NCBI GenBank assembly: GCA_020636095.1
Contig: JACJYN010000003.1
Span: 1,364,001 to 1,428,000, forward strand
Direction: 5' to 3'
DNA from: Lewinellaceae bacterium
Lineage (GTDB): Bacteria > Bacteroidota > Bacteroidia > Chitinophagales > Saprospiraceae
Length of the DNA stretch: 64,000 bases
Positions 1 through 9,375 of this stretch are shown piece after piece; within the stretch, counting starts at the first letter, position 1, and each line of letters begins with the position of its first letter. Below the pieces are notes generated by a model. That model was not told where the DNA came from. It saw only the letters and a program-made list of their open reading frames with translations, and did no database searches. The position numbers and the translations under genes are program-made.

Positions 1-118
1 GACAAAACCTGCCGGGGTAGTATTTATGACAAAAATGCACTACGCCAGCCAGAAGGTACGGTCCGTTGTGGTTGGCGTTTTCGCCTGGTGAGCGCCTGTA
101 TCAAAGCCACTCAAACGT

Positions 119-1066
119 ATGGTAAAAAAACTATTTATCCTCATCCCGTCCGTCATTATTGCCTTTTTGGGATTTAGCCTATTGTCCCAGTATCGGTCGC
201 AGGCCATGCCTCCCGCCAGTTTTGAACCCCCGGTCCAACCTCTCCGCAGCCTTAGCGACAAGACACTTCAGGCCGCGCTGGTCAAGGAAATCAACAAGAA
301 CAGCAAGTGGAAATCGCTGGCCGGCCAGAAGAAAATGGCAATTGGGCTGGTAGACATGCGCGACCCTTCCCGGGTCAAATTTGCCCATATCAACGGCAAC
401 AAGATGATGTACGCAGCCAGCCTGCCCAAGATCGCCATTCTTTTATCCGCTATGGATGCTATGGAGAAAGGTGAATTAGCCGAGACGGAGGAGGTATCGC
501 GCGACCTGCACCTGATGATCAGCAAATCTGACAATCAGGCTTCTACCCGCATGATCGACCGCCTGGGGTACAAAAAAATTGAAAGTGTGCTGACCGACCC
601 CAAATACAAACTCTACGATAAGGACTACGGCGGCGGCCTCTGGGTCGGTAAACGATACGCCAGCCAGGGCGCGCGAAACCCTGACCCGATGATGGGCCTG
701 AGCCACGCAGCGACCGCCGCCCAGGTATGCCGTTTTTACTACCTGATGGCGATGAAGCAACTGGTAACTCCCCAGCGTTCTGAGCAGATGATGGAAATCA
801 TGGAAGGCCCGGCGTTACATCACAAGTTTGTCAACACCCTCGACCGGATCGCCCCTGAAGCCCGCGTTTTCCGCAAATCCGGATCCTGGCGGACCTACCA
901 TTCGGATTCGGCTATGGTATGGGGGCCGGATCGCCGCTACATCCTGGTCGCCCTGATCGAAGATGCAGAAGGAGAATCTATTTGCCGGCAACTTGTCCTT
1001 TCTGTAGAAGAAGCATTGAAAAAGGCGGCCTCTACTACGGTGAGTACCGCCCAACGGCCCGGATGA
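119..1066 (+). CDS. Exported class A beta-lactamase-like serine hydrolase
   Basis: A 315-residue protein with an N-terminal hydrophobic segment (residues 5-22) that should export or anchor it in the envelope. Active-site motifs of the penicillin-binding/beta-lactamase fold occur in order: SLPK (S101, K104), SDN (137-139) and KSG (253-255). The SxxK serine is the acylated nucleophile in this family. I could not identify a convincing Glu166-type omega-loop residue, so a peptidase, esterase or transpeptidase-like role is as likely as beta-lactam hydrolysis. A distant paralogue with the same three motifs lies at 4134-5393, with the HEAT transporter between them. The ATG at 119 gives a complete signal segment. 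Confidence 0.8.
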   Translation: MVKKLFILIPSVIIAFLGFSLLSQYRSQAMPPASFEPPVQPLRSLSDKTLQAALVKEINKNSKWKSLAGQKKMAIGLVDMRDPSRVKFAHINGNKMMYAASLPKIAILLSAMDAMEKGELAETEEVSRDLHLMISKSDNQASTRMIDRLGYKKIESVLTDPKYKLYDKDYGGGLWVGKRYASQGARNPDPMMGLSHAATAAQVCRFYYLMAMKQLVTPQRSEQMMEIMEGPALHHKFVNTLDRIAPEARVFRKSGSWRTYHSDSAMVWGPDRRYILVALIEDAEGESICRQLVLSVEEALKKAASTTVSTAQRPG

Positions 1067-1130
1067 AATGGCGCCAGGATTACCACCCTTGTCCTTTTTG
1101 TATTAATTTGGGGCAGCAAATATTATATGG

Positions 1131-3950
1131 ATGGCTGCCGTGCGTGAGGCAATTCGTTTTTTTCTAGGTAGAGCGTTTGACATTCGGGAGGGTGAAACTA
1201 TGCGGGTTCTGCTCATGCAGGCCAACATCTTTCTGCTGATCTCTACCCTGCTGATCATCAAGCCCGCCGTGAATGCGTTGTTCATTTCCGAATTGGGCGT
1301 TGAGCAACTGCCCCGCGCCTTTGTCATGGTCGCCATATTTGCCGCGGTCATTTCTACCCTTTACTCCCGGCTGCTCCGGCGCTCCTCCATGGGCCGGATG
1401 ATGAACGGCACCCTGCTATCCTCTATTTTCATTCTCATTGCCATGGGTGTTTTGCTCCGGCTCAACGTCCTGGAGGGAGGTGTCCTTTATTTTTTCTACC
1501 TGTGGGTATCCATTTTCGGGGTACTGACGGCTTCTCAATTCTGGATATTGGCCAATCTGGTATTCAACGCCCGCGAAGCGAAACGGCTGTTTGGTTTCAT
1601 CGGGGCCGGGGCCATCGCCGGAGGTATATTTGGGGGATACCTCACCAGCCTGCTGGCGCCTTCGATCGGGAGTGAGAACCTTCCTTTTCTGGCGGCGTTT
1701 TTGCTGTCTCTATCTGTGCCGGCCACCCGCTTTATCTGGAAAAATTACGTGGAGCAACAGCATACCACATTCCAGCGGCAAAAACGGATAAAAGGGTTTT
1801 CCGACCACCCGCTGGCGCTGATCCGGCAGTCCAGGCATTTGACTTTTCTCGCCGGTATTGTCGGCATCAGCGTCATTGTAGCCAAGCTGGTGGAGTACCA
1901 GTTTAGCGCCGTCGCCGCCGCCGCTATCTCCGATCCCGATGAACTGGCGTCCTTTTTCGGTTTCTGGTTCTCCAATTTCAACGTCATTTCGCTGGGAATC
2001 CAGTTGTTCCTGACGCGCCGCGTAGTCGGCACTTTTGGAGTGGGTTATGCCTTATTCGTGCTTCCGGCAGGCATCTTCATCGGCGCAACTGCCCTATTGT
2101 TCTTCCCGGAACTTTGGGCTGCGGTTTTAATAAAACTCGCCGACGGCAGCCTGAAACAGTCGATCAACAAAGCGGCGATCGAACTACTGGGGTTGCCCAT
2201 CCCCATTGACATCAAGAACAAAACCAAAACTTTTATCGATGTCTTTATCGACAGCGCCGCAACCGGGCTCAGCGGTCTGATGCTCATCTTTCTGGTGTCG
2301 GGAATGGATTTGTCGCCCCGCTTCATCAGCATCCTGATCGTACTGTTGCTCCTGGGTTGGGGGTACTTTGCCCTTCAGGTCCGCCGGGAATACATCCAGT
2401 CATTTAAACTAAAAATTCTGAAGCCCAGCCCGGAAAAGAAGGCGCTTGATATCGGCAATGAATCGGTAGTGAATGGCTTGAAAAAGGTGTTGAACAATGG
2501 CGGAGAGCGGCAGATCATCTACATTTTAAAGCAACTGCAGGAATTGGGCGACGAACGGTTCTTTCAGCCCGTCCGGGGATTGCTCCGGCATCCCTCGGCA
2601 GCAGTGCGGGCAGAAGCCATTCACAACCTGTATTTCTACAAGCAACACTCGATCGTAGAGGAGGTGGCTCCCTTAATTCAGGATACGGAGCAGGCCGTAA
2701 AAGTGGCGGCTTTTAATTATTTGATCGAACATTCGCCGGAAAACCGGTTGGAATTGATGCGCAGTTTTTTGCAGGACGACGACTATCGGATCAGTTATGC
2801 CGCGTTAATCAGCCTGGCCTCCGAAACCAAAGACAATCCGGAACTAAAAAAAATATTTGAGTTGGAAGAAAGAATCCGGCAAAAATTAGCGCATCTGCCG
2901 GATATTGAAGATGTGAAGGAGGAGCAGTTTAGCAAAATCCAGCTCCTGAAGGCGATCGGCCGGGCCAATATTCCCGCATTGCACGCCACCATTACCGCCT
3001 TCCTTTCCGATGAAAACCCGGAAGTGGCGCGCCAGGCCATCCAATCCGCCGGGCAAACTTTGAGCCTGGAGTTTATCAGCCAGCTCATTGCATTTCTTTC
3101 CAATCCTGCTTACAAGGACGCTGCTCAGGCGGCTCTGGCGCATTACGGCCTGGGTATTATCGAACACCTGCAGCAGTTTTTGGGCGCCGCCCGCCCCGGG
3201 GATGTCGTTGTCATTCGCAACCTCCCTCCTATTGTGGAGGGCATCGAATCTCAGTCTTGCGTCCAGTTTCTCTTTTCCTTACTGGATTACGAAGACCTCG
3301 TCGTACGCCTGGAAGCCCTGCGTTCCCTGAACACGCTTAAGAATCGTTTTCCCCATCTGAAATTCAAAAAGAAAGACCTCCTGCAACAAATCCTCGAAGA
3401 GGCCCGGTTGTACCAAAACACCCTTTCCGTGCTTTACATTCAGGCCCGGAACGCAGAGGCCGAGGTAGCGCAAAGTGAATCGTACAAAGCCCGGAAAAGC
3501 CTGATATCCCTTCTGGAACGCCGGCTGGACGGGAGCCTGGAACGCATGTTCCGCCTGGTGGGCCTGAAATATCCGCCGGAAGACATCATTCCCATCTTTA
3601 AAGGCGTGCAAAGCAAACACCCCAATCTCCGCATCAGTGCGATTGAGTTTCTGGACAACCTCCTGGATATGGACTTCAAAAAAATCCTGATTCCGATCGT
3701 GGAGACCGCCATGCTGGAGACGATCTCCGAGGAGGCCATCCGCGGCCTCAACCTCAAACTTCCTACTGAATTCCAATGCTTTGAACTCTTACTGAACGGC
3801 AAGGACTTCCGGGTCAAACTGGCCGTCCTCTACCTGATCGGACAACTGGGCAACCGGCAATATCTCGGCTTGTTGGATAAATACCGGCAGAGCCCCAATG
3901 AAAAGGTGCGGGCGGCGGCGGAAAAGGCCCGGCAAATGTTGGATTTGTGA
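1131..3950 (+). CDS. Nucleotide-transporter-like (NTT/MFS) membrane protein fused to HEAT repeats
   Basis: A 939-residue protein in two parts. Residues 1 to about 425 are strongly hydrophobic, with roughly a dozen membrane segments. The stretch around residues 145-180 (FNAREAKRLFGFIGAGAIAG) resembles the ADP/ATP translocase-like Npt1/Npt2 family of the major facilitator superfamily. From about residue 440 to the end it is soluble and alpha-helical, with recurring HEAT-type units such as the one around 'HPSAAVRAEAIHNLYF'. HEAT arrays are protein-protein scaffolds, so the carrier may be regulated or docked through this cytoplasmic tail. The substrate cannot be read; the nucleotide exchanger name is by resemblance. 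The ATG at 1131 is used; an alternative ATG at 1200 would remove 23 residues. Confidence 0.75.
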   Translation: MAAVREAIRFFLGRAFDIREGETMRVLLMQANIFLLISTLLIIKPAVNALFISELGVEQLPRAFVMVAIFAAVISTLYSRLLRRSSMGRMMNGTLLSSIFILIAMGVLLRLNVLEGGVLYFFYLWVSIFGVLTASQFWILANLVFNAREAKRLFGFIGAGAIAGGIFGGYLTSLLAPSIGSENLPFLAAFLLSLSVPATRFIWKNYVEQQHTTFQRQKRIKGFSDHPLALIRQSRHLTFLAGIVGISVIVAKLVEYQFSAVAAAAISDPDELASFFGFWFSNFNVISLGIQLFLTRRVVGTFGVGYALFVLPAGIFIGATALLFFPELWAAVLIKLADGSLKQSINKAAIELLGLPIPIDIKNKTKTFIDVFIDSAATGLSGLMLIFLVSGMDLSPRFISILIVLLLLGWGYFALQVRREYIQSFKLKILKPSPEKKALDIGNESVVNGLKKVLNNGGERQIIYILKQLQELGDERFFQPVRGLLRHPSAAVRAEAIHNLYFYKQHSIVEEVAPLIQDTEQAVKVAAFNYLIEHSPENRLELMRSFLQDDDYRISYAALISLASETKDNPELKKIFELEERIRQKLAHLPDIEDVKEEQFSKIQLLKAIGRANIPALHATITAFLSDENPEVARQAIQSAGQTLSLEFISQLIAFLSNPAYKDAAQAALAHYGLGIIEHLQQFLGAARPGDVVVIRNLPPIVEGIESQSCVQFLFSLLDYEDLVVRLEALRSLNTLKNRFPHLKFKKKDLLQQILEEARLYQNTLSVLYIQARNAEAEVAQSESYKARKSLISLLERRLDGSLERMFRLVGLKYPPEDIIPIFKGVQSKHPNLRISAIEFLDNLLDMDFKKILIPIVETAMLETISEEAIRGLNLKLPTEFQCFELLLNGKDFRVKLAVLYLIGQLGNRQYLGLLDKYRQSPNEKVRAAAEKARQMLDL

Positions 3951-3998
3951 CCGTTTGTCTGCTCAGCCGGTTAGAGCTTGTTCAAATTTCATCCTTCG

Positions 3999-4111
3999 GG
4001 CTACCATTCCAGGGCTGAACGAGTTCGCAGTTCGGATTTCGGAGTTCGCAGCAACGGCGGGCTGCTCAAACCCATTGTCTTCCAAGAGTGTCCAACGCTA
4101 AACTGGTAGCC
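3999..4111. repeat. GGCTACC-bounded intergenic element, copy 1
   Basis: Bounded by GGCTACCA on the left and its complement TGGTAGCC on the right, between two convergent genes. The left part (GGCTACCATTCCAGGG followed by TGAACGAGTTCGC) matches the reverse complement of the element at 52418-52563. The interior holds degenerate TTCGG/GTTCGC units. Just outside, at 3971-3985, lies TTAGAGCTTGTTCAA, which resembles the end of the nested-hairpin family. Confidence 0.6.
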
Positions 4112-4133
4112 TCCAATGCTGGTGCGGATAGCC

Positions 4134-5393
4134 TTAATTCCTGATGATCTTATCGATCCTCGAAGCCAGCGCATTGTGGTCGATGTTGGAGTTCTTTTTC
4201 AGAACGTTCGACATGAGGGCCACGAGGTAGGTGGGGCCGTCCGGATGTTCAATGATGGCCACCGAGTTCATATAGTTTTCGACATTGCCCTTGTACTTAC
4301 CACACTCGTATCCTTCTTCCGGCCTGCATTTGTAGAGGCTGCCGGATTTGAAATAAACGGCCGCGTCGGTCAGTGCCGAAGAACCTGCATACCGAATGCG
4401 GCGGTCGGTCATATACATCAGCCTTTTGATCTCCAGGCTGGATTGCGGGTCTATCAGTTTGCCCCGTTCCATAGCGATCATATACTTCATCAGGCCGGCT
4501 GGAGAACCCGTGCTTCCGCCCTTGGGAGGAATGATATTGGAGGCTCCCCGGGTGAACATCTTGCCCAGCCGCCATTCATCCTCACTAATACCGAGATCCC
4601 GCAGCGGGTCGTTGACCACGGAAATAGCCAGTTCGGACAGCTCTCCCTTAGGTGTTGTCCGGAAATATTCCTCCGCCTGCTCCTCCGTCAGCTCCGGATA
4701 CGCCTCGCCAAAGACGCGCATCAGGATCACTTCCCGCCACACGACCGCGGCGGCCCCATTGTTGCTCACGGACAACATGTGGTCTGCCCATTCAAACAGT
4801 GAAAAGACGTCCTTCTCCTGCACCTGCCGCTTGAAGAACTTTTTCGTCTCCGGGTCAAAAAACGGAACGGTATGTTCATCATAAATGGCCCAGGGGCCGG
4901 CCCGAACCGTTCTTGTCTTCAACAGCTCCTGGCGCAGCTCGAAAGAATCCGGATAGAGGTTTTCCAACTCGCAAAACAAGCCGGCCACCACGGCCAGTTT
5001 ACCCACACTGCCCGGCTGAAAACCCCGGTTGGGCTGGCGCTGCGCATAGCGAACCGGTTTGCCTTCCGTGATATCGAGCAAGGTAACCGAATAGCTTTCG
5101 TGCAAGCTGGGAAACAGGCCGTTGAGCGCCCGTTGCAAGCCCGGATCCGGCTGGGGAAGTGAATCCAGCCCTTCACCCCGGCTATCCAGCAGATTGAGTT
5201 GGATGTCATTGATCGATTTCTGTGCGCCGGGAATGATTGGGGTATCTTTGATCTCCCCTTCGAGAATGAGCTGAAGCCGGACCAGGCGGCGGATGCCGGA
5301 AAAATCGAAGCCGTCGATCGGGTAGGTCTTCGACGGAAAGGGCAGGCAGGACAGAGCCGCCAGCAAGAGAATGGAAACAGGCGAAATTTTCAT
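4134..5393 (-). CDS. Exported SxxK serine hydrolase (beta-lactamase class A fold)
   Basis: A 419-residue protein beginning with a signal peptide (hydrophobic residues 6-18). Motifs: SVGK (S129, K132), a serine-asparagine motif near 208-212 (SVSNN), and KSG at 349-351, which is the catalytic set of penicillin-recognising serine hydrolases. It is longer than typical class A enzymes (about 290) because of an N-terminal region of roughly 100 residues. It is the second gene of a probable operon: the exported dikinase-like gene ends 30 bp upstream on the same strand. Envelope peptidoglycan or ester substrates are possible; resistance is not implied. Confidence 0.78.
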   Translation of the reverse strand: MKISPVSILLLAALSCLPFPSKTYPIDGFDFSGIRRLVRLQLILEGEIKDTPIIPGAQKSINDIQLNLLDSRGEGLDSLPQPDPGLQRALNGLFPSLHESYSVTLLDITEGKPVRYAQRQPNRGFQPGSVGKLAVVAGLFCELENLYPDSFELRQELLKTRTVRAGPWAIYDEHTVPFFDPETKKFFKRQVQEKDVFSLFEWADHMLSVSNNGAAAVVWREVILMRVFGEAYPELTEEQAEEYFRTTPKGELSELAISVVNDPLRDLGISEDEWRLGKMFTRGASNIIPPKGGSTGSPAGLMKYMIAMERGKLIDPQSSLEIKRLMYMTDRRIRYAGSSALTDAAVYFKSGSLYKCRPEEGYECGKYKGNVENYMNSVAIIEHPDGPTYLVALMSNVLKKNSNIDHNALASRIDKIIRN

Positions 5394-5423
5394 ATCGATG
5401 GGTCTTGATTAACCTTTTTGTAC

Positions 5424-8324
5424 TTATTGTAAAGAAATCATTTTGTTCTCAGGTATTTCCGGGGTAATCGATTCCAGATAAGCCGAAGAAGCCGCCCGCT
5501 TATTCTCGACGAAGGGGCGCACCTGAAAGAGCCAGATTTTATTGTCCTTAAAGCCCAGTTCGACATCGAAGGGGCCGTTGGTCTCGATGCCGGGAGCTGT
5601 AGGCAGCACTTTGCGGACCTCCGCCGCCAGGGTGCGCAGGGCATCCAGGTTGGAGGAGTTGAGAATAGGCTGCTGAAACGTAGCTACCTGCCGTTGGGTG
5701 CCGCCGCTGGTCGGCAGGCGGTTGAAGAAGGGCTCCCGGGCGGGCGCCAGGAGTTCATTCGCTCCTCCCTTGTGCAGCAGATAGGATTCGGCCGCCTGCC
5801 CGTCCACTGCTCCGCCGGCGCCCCGGCTGAAGGCGACAGTGATGTCATCGGCATCGCCGGTGGTAACGCCTTTGGTAATCATTACGCCGGAGTACTCCAC
5901 ATCCACGCTGGGAATGACCAGGATGGAAGGGAAGACGTTTTCCGGGTTGAGCAGGTAACGCTGCCGCCATTTATAGCTGCGTTCGGTATAAGGCGAGGCC
6001 CAAACATCTTTGATCCCCTGAAGGATTTTCTCCGCATCGACTACATTGAAAAGGGTTAGATTCAATCCCGCGCCGGTGAACTCCTTGAGATCTTCCATAT
6101 TGGTGTCACTCCGCAGGAAGACCGGCACACCGCCCAGTTTTTCGCCAAAGATGTCGATAAAGCACTGCTTTAGTTCGGCGACGAAATCCGGCTGGAGCTG
6201 GATGTCTTTAATGGCCAGGCGCAGCGTTTCCAGTTCCCGCAGCAGGAATTTTTCTACCGCCTCTTCCGTAGCCCCTTCCTCCCGTTGGGCAGCGGCCTGC
6301 TGAAAAACGTTGTTCAGGAATGCCCAGTAAGAAACATTTGTACCCGGCATCGGCTGGTCGAGGTGGCTTCGGAAGATACCGAAGGGGATGACCAGGCCTT
6401 CCACCACATTATCCGGAAACATCCGTTTCAACTGCCCCAGGTTGGCCGCTTTGGGGCCGCACAATTTGCCCGAGTCTGAAGACTTGACCTGGCGCAGGTC
6501 GATAACCGACCGCTGCCCCAGTTCGATCTTGTCGGCCGGCACGCTGATGCGGTTTTCACTCCTCGTACTAACAGCAAACAACTGCTTTTCTTCCTCCGTC
6601 ATCCGGCGCTCCGGTTTCATGATCACCGTTCCCTTAGGAGAGACGGCATAGAATACCTTTTGGCCGGCGAAGGCCCGCAGGCTCTCCAGGTTTTGCGGGG
6701 ATATTACCGCATTCGGGATACCCAGGTTGCGCGCCAGCAGTTGTACATGCGACACTAAATTGCCTTCCGAAACCGTGGCGATACCCGCTACCGGCTTCAG
6801 GTCGGAGGGAGGATGGTTGATGATATAAATCTTGTTTTTATCTACCGAGGCTTCTTCCGATAGTTCATCCAGCACCACCAGTTCGCCAAAAGCATACCCT
6901 GGGTTGAGGCCTCTTATGGCGCTTTGGTTGCTGATGTCCATTACTTGGTTGGACAGCCCGGCTTGTTGGGAAAGGAAATCCCCCAACTGCCCCACACTTT
7001 GCCCCAGGGGCAATAAGACAGAGCCACGGACCCGGTCGTCGGAAAACCCATAGGCCAGGGGTTCGAAACCACCATAGAGGTTGATCACATCCCCGTATAC
7101 GGCGCGGGCCGTTCCGGCGCCCCATTCCACCACCCGGCGGGCCGCCTCCAGGTACTGGTTCAATTCTTTTAAAGAAGCCTCCTGGCTGGGGGGCGTCATT
7201 ATCTTTCCGGAAATCTTTTGCCATTCCCACTGCTCGATGAAGCCGGCGCCGGCCGCGCTCTGGCTCAGGTAACTCACTTTTTGCAGCAGCTCGGCGGTGG
7301 TTTTGGGTTGCCAGGCGATAGCCTCTTTAAAGAGAATCTCTTCCAACGCGATAGAGATATCCGTCAGGGCCATGCGGGCGCGGCCGCCTTTCACCTCCTG
7401 AAACTGTTCGCGGATCCTCCATAAGACGGCAGAGCTGGCAGCAACCCGTCCGGCCCCAGCCCCCAGCCCCGGGTATTCCTGGATGAAGTCATTGAGCTGG
7501 CCTCTCAGGGGGGCCTCCTTGGGCAGATGTTGCACATGCTGGTTCAACGACTTGAGGTTCACCGGTTCATAAGCTACCTCCATTTCCCGGATCAGCGCAT
7601 CCAACTTTTTCAGCAGCTCAGGGCTGAGTTGACTGCGCTGCTGGCTGCGAAAGTTCTTCACCTTCGGGATGTCGGAGGCCTCCGGTTGTCCGTGTATTTT
7701 CACGCGCAGGTCCAGAAAAGCAGGATACGCGTCCGATATTTCTTTAGATAAAGACCGGATCAGCTGGGCGCGGTTGTTATCTCCCTCGTGGGGAATATCT
7801 TTAGCGGCTTGGCGGACGAGAAAAAACTGTTGCTCCACCACCGGATCCTGGGCCAGCAACCATTTGAAGAACTCGTTGCCCCAGTTCTCCTCATCTTCCA
7901 CCTGAAAGGCGCCCCGGTAGTATTGAGCTTTGCGAAGAATCCACCCATTGTCTACTCCCTGCAGGTATTTCCCCAACTGGTACTGCTTGAGCCGGGAGTT
8001 GTAATTGTCGGCATCCCAGAAATCTTCCCGGGGCGTGGTGGATAGAATCTGGCCCAGGTACAAATGGTATTCCTTACCCAAAGCAATGGCTTCATCTTTG
8101 TACCGCGCCCGCTGCACGCCTCCTGGTTGCGGACAGCGCTCCTTGGGGGGCACGACCGTGCCATCCTTGCAAAACCAGCGGATGTCCTTATAAGGGCCTC
8201 GTTGGTCTGCCTTATAAGTTTTTACTACATTTTTGAGCCGCTCATTGTCCACCTTCTGAGCGAAGAGGAAGGTGGGCAGGCTCGCCAGCAAAAAGAAAAA
8301 CAACAAATTTTGTATCGTTTTCAT
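5424..8324 (-). CDS. Exported dikinase-like protein: phosphohistidine domain then PEP/pyruvate-type ATP-grasp
   Basis: A 966-residue protein with a clear signal peptide (residues 1-23, ending FAQ). Residues 24 to about 480 are helical and unrecognised. Around 510-540 a PEP-utiliser (swivelling phosphohistidine) segment is visible, with H526 in a VSHVQLLARNLGIPNA context. From about 618 a PPDK/PEP-synthase N-terminal ATP-binding domain follows: 'GPKAANLGQL', then 'FLRSDTNMEDL' and a final 'KIWLFQVRPF'. The order histidine domain then nucleotide domain is that of alpha-glucan water dikinases, the reverse of PEP synthase. An ATP-dependent enzyme behind a signal peptide is puzzling. It is followed 30 bp downstream by a secreted serine hydrolase. 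Function unknown; domain calls are firm, substrate is not. Confidence 0.75.
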   Translation of the reverse strand: MKTIQNLLFFFLLASLPTFLFAQKVDNERLKNVVKTYKADQRGPYKDIRWFCKDGTVVPPKERCPQPGGVQRARYKDEAIALGKEYHLYLGQILSTTPREDFWDADNYNSRLKQYQLGKYLQGVDNGWILRKAQYYRGAFQVEDEENWGNEFFKWLLAQDPVVEQQFFLVRQAAKDIPHEGDNNRAQLIRSLSKEISDAYPAFLDLRVKIHGQPEASDIPKVKNFRSQQRSQLSPELLKKLDALIREMEVAYEPVNLKSLNQHVQHLPKEAPLRGQLNDFIQEYPGLGAGAGRVAASSAVLWRIREQFQEVKGGRARMALTDISIALEEILFKEAIAWQPKTTAELLQKVSYLSQSAAGAGFIEQWEWQKISGKIMTPPSQEASLKELNQYLEAARRVVEWGAGTARAVYGDVINLYGGFEPLAYGFSDDRVRGSVLLPLGQSVGQLGDFLSQQAGLSNQVMDISNQSAIRGLNPGYAFGELVVLDELSEEASVDKNKIYIINHPPSDLKPVAGIATVSEGNLVSHVQLLARNLGIPNAVISPQNLESLRAFAGQKVFYAVSPKGTVIMKPERRMTEEEKQLFAVSTRSENRISVPADKIELGQRSVIDLRQVKSSDSGKLCGPKAANLGQLKRMFPDNVVEGLVIPFGIFRSHLDQPMPGTNVSYWAFLNNVFQQAAAQREEGATEEAVEKFLLRELETLRLAIKDIQLQPDFVAELKQCFIDIFGEKLGGVPVFLRSDTNMEDLKEFTGAGLNLTLFNVVDAEKILQGIKDVWASPYTERSYKWRQRYLLNPENVFPSILVIPSVDVEYSGVMITKGVTTGDADDITVAFSRGAGGAVDGQAAESYLLHKGGANELLAPAREPFFNRLPTSGGTQRQVATFQQPILNSSNLDALRTLAAEVRKVLPTAPGIETNGPFDVELGFKDNKIWLFQVRPFVENKRAASSAYLESITPEIPENKMISLQ

Positions 8325-8358
8325 ATTGAAGGTTCTTTTCCTATATTAGACTTGATGA

Positions 8359-8393
8359 CAACCAGGAGTCACGTATTCCGGGCCTCCTGGTTG
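8359..8393. terminator. Hairpin between mscS-like gene and dikinase-like gene
   Basis: A perfect 10-bp inverted repeat, CAACCAGGAG (8359-8368) with CTCCTGGTTG (8384-8393), lies between the end of the MscS gene and the start of the next gene, both on the minus strand. There is no U-run on the minus strand, so it is either a weak terminator or another structured intergenic element. Confidence 0.4.
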
Positions 8394-8436
8394 AAAATAA
8401 TATTTTTCTGCTGCATACATTTTACCCGCCGAAGCT

Positions 8437-9375
8437 TCACGAAGACGGGCCAGCAATTTCATACACCCCCTCCCGGCAAAAGGCTTGCTTAGCAGCTTCG
8501 GTCACGTCGCTTTCGAAAAGTTTTTCATACTGAGTATCCAGCACGTAGGCTTTGACTTTAATGAGGGTGGCCATCCGCTCCCGGAATTGGTCGGTCACCA
8601 GGACGGCCACCGGTTTGTCCAGGTTGAGGTAGGGAGAACTGATGACCGCTTCGTAAGCGATTTTACGGACAATGGCGACATCTACATCTATAGGGAGCCA
8701 GAGTTCAGTAACGACCATACAATTGTTCTCGCCGGAATTGACATTGGAAACGGAATTGCCCAGAATATAGGAATTGGGGATAGTGACCATGGAATCATCC
8801 AGGGTGTTGATGATGGTGGCGCGCAGGCCAATGTCCTTTACTTCGCCATAATGGCCGCCGACCGTGATCCGGTCGCCAACGCTGAAGGGGCGTTCGATGG
8901 TCAACCAGAGGCCGCCGAGCAGGTCTTTCAGGCCGTCTTTGGCAGAAAACCCGACTACAATGAGAATGCCCAGCAACAAGATACCCCAATGTTCCCGCAT
9001 CAGAAGTCGCAGCAGGAAACCAATGGCGAGTAGCCAGGTGATGAGCCTCAATATGGGGTAGGCTCGCAACCACTGTACGCGGTACCGGTTGCTGCGATCC
9101 GCCGCCTGATTGACCAACCATTTCAACACCCATGTAATCAAATAGGCGCTCACCCCTACAATGGGTAAAGCGATAAAGGCTTCAATCAACAGGCCAGGAT
9201 TGTCCTTCAGCTTATCCAGGAAAGGGTCTTCCATGGAGCCCGGAATGAAGTTCTTCAGGTTTTCGACAAAATTGGCCCAGTTGTTCGAAGGTTCACCCTG
9301 TGCCAGCAAAGAAGTGGGCGCTGCCAGTAAACCGGCGAGCCCCGCCCAAAGTCGGTATAATGGCCTTTTGATCAT
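8437..9375 (-). CDS. MscS family mechanosensitive ion channel
   Basis: A 312-residue protein with an N-terminal hydrophobic leader and membrane segments near 62-85, 105-122 and 128-142. The pore helix and beta domain follow the MscS pattern: glycine/alanine-rich 'GFSAKDGLKDLLGG', then 'IERPFSVGDRI' and 'MVTIPNS' around residues 140-200. The family opens under membrane tension to release solutes during hypo-osmotic shock. Its start overlaps the stop of the upstream P-loop-like gene by 4 bp, indicating translational coupling. Confidence 0.88.
   Translation of the reverse strand: MIKRPLYRLWAGLAGLLAAPTSLLAQGEPSNNWANFVENLKNFIPGSMEDPFLDKLKDNPGLLIEAFIALPIVGVSAYLITWVLKWLVNQAADRSNRYRVQWLRAYPILRLITWLLAIGFLLRLLMREHWGILLLGILIVVGFSAKDGLKDLLGGLWLTIERPFSVGDRITVGGHYGEVKDIGLRATIINTLDDSMVTIPNSYILGNSVSNVNSGENNCMVVTELWLPIDVDVAIVRKIAYEAVISSPYLNLDKPVAVLVTDQFRERMATLIKVKAYVLDTQYEKLFESDVTEAAKQAFCREGVYEIAGPSS

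Noticed and set aside
119..5393. Calling the two SxxK proteins antibiotic-resistance beta-lactamases
   Set aside because: The serine-hydrolase motifs are present but the deacylation glutamate is not clear, and the fold is shared with many envelope enzymes.
5424..8324. Naming the dikinase-like protein phosphoenolpyruvate synthase
   Set aside because: Domain order is reversed, there is no PEP-binding barrel and the protein is exported.
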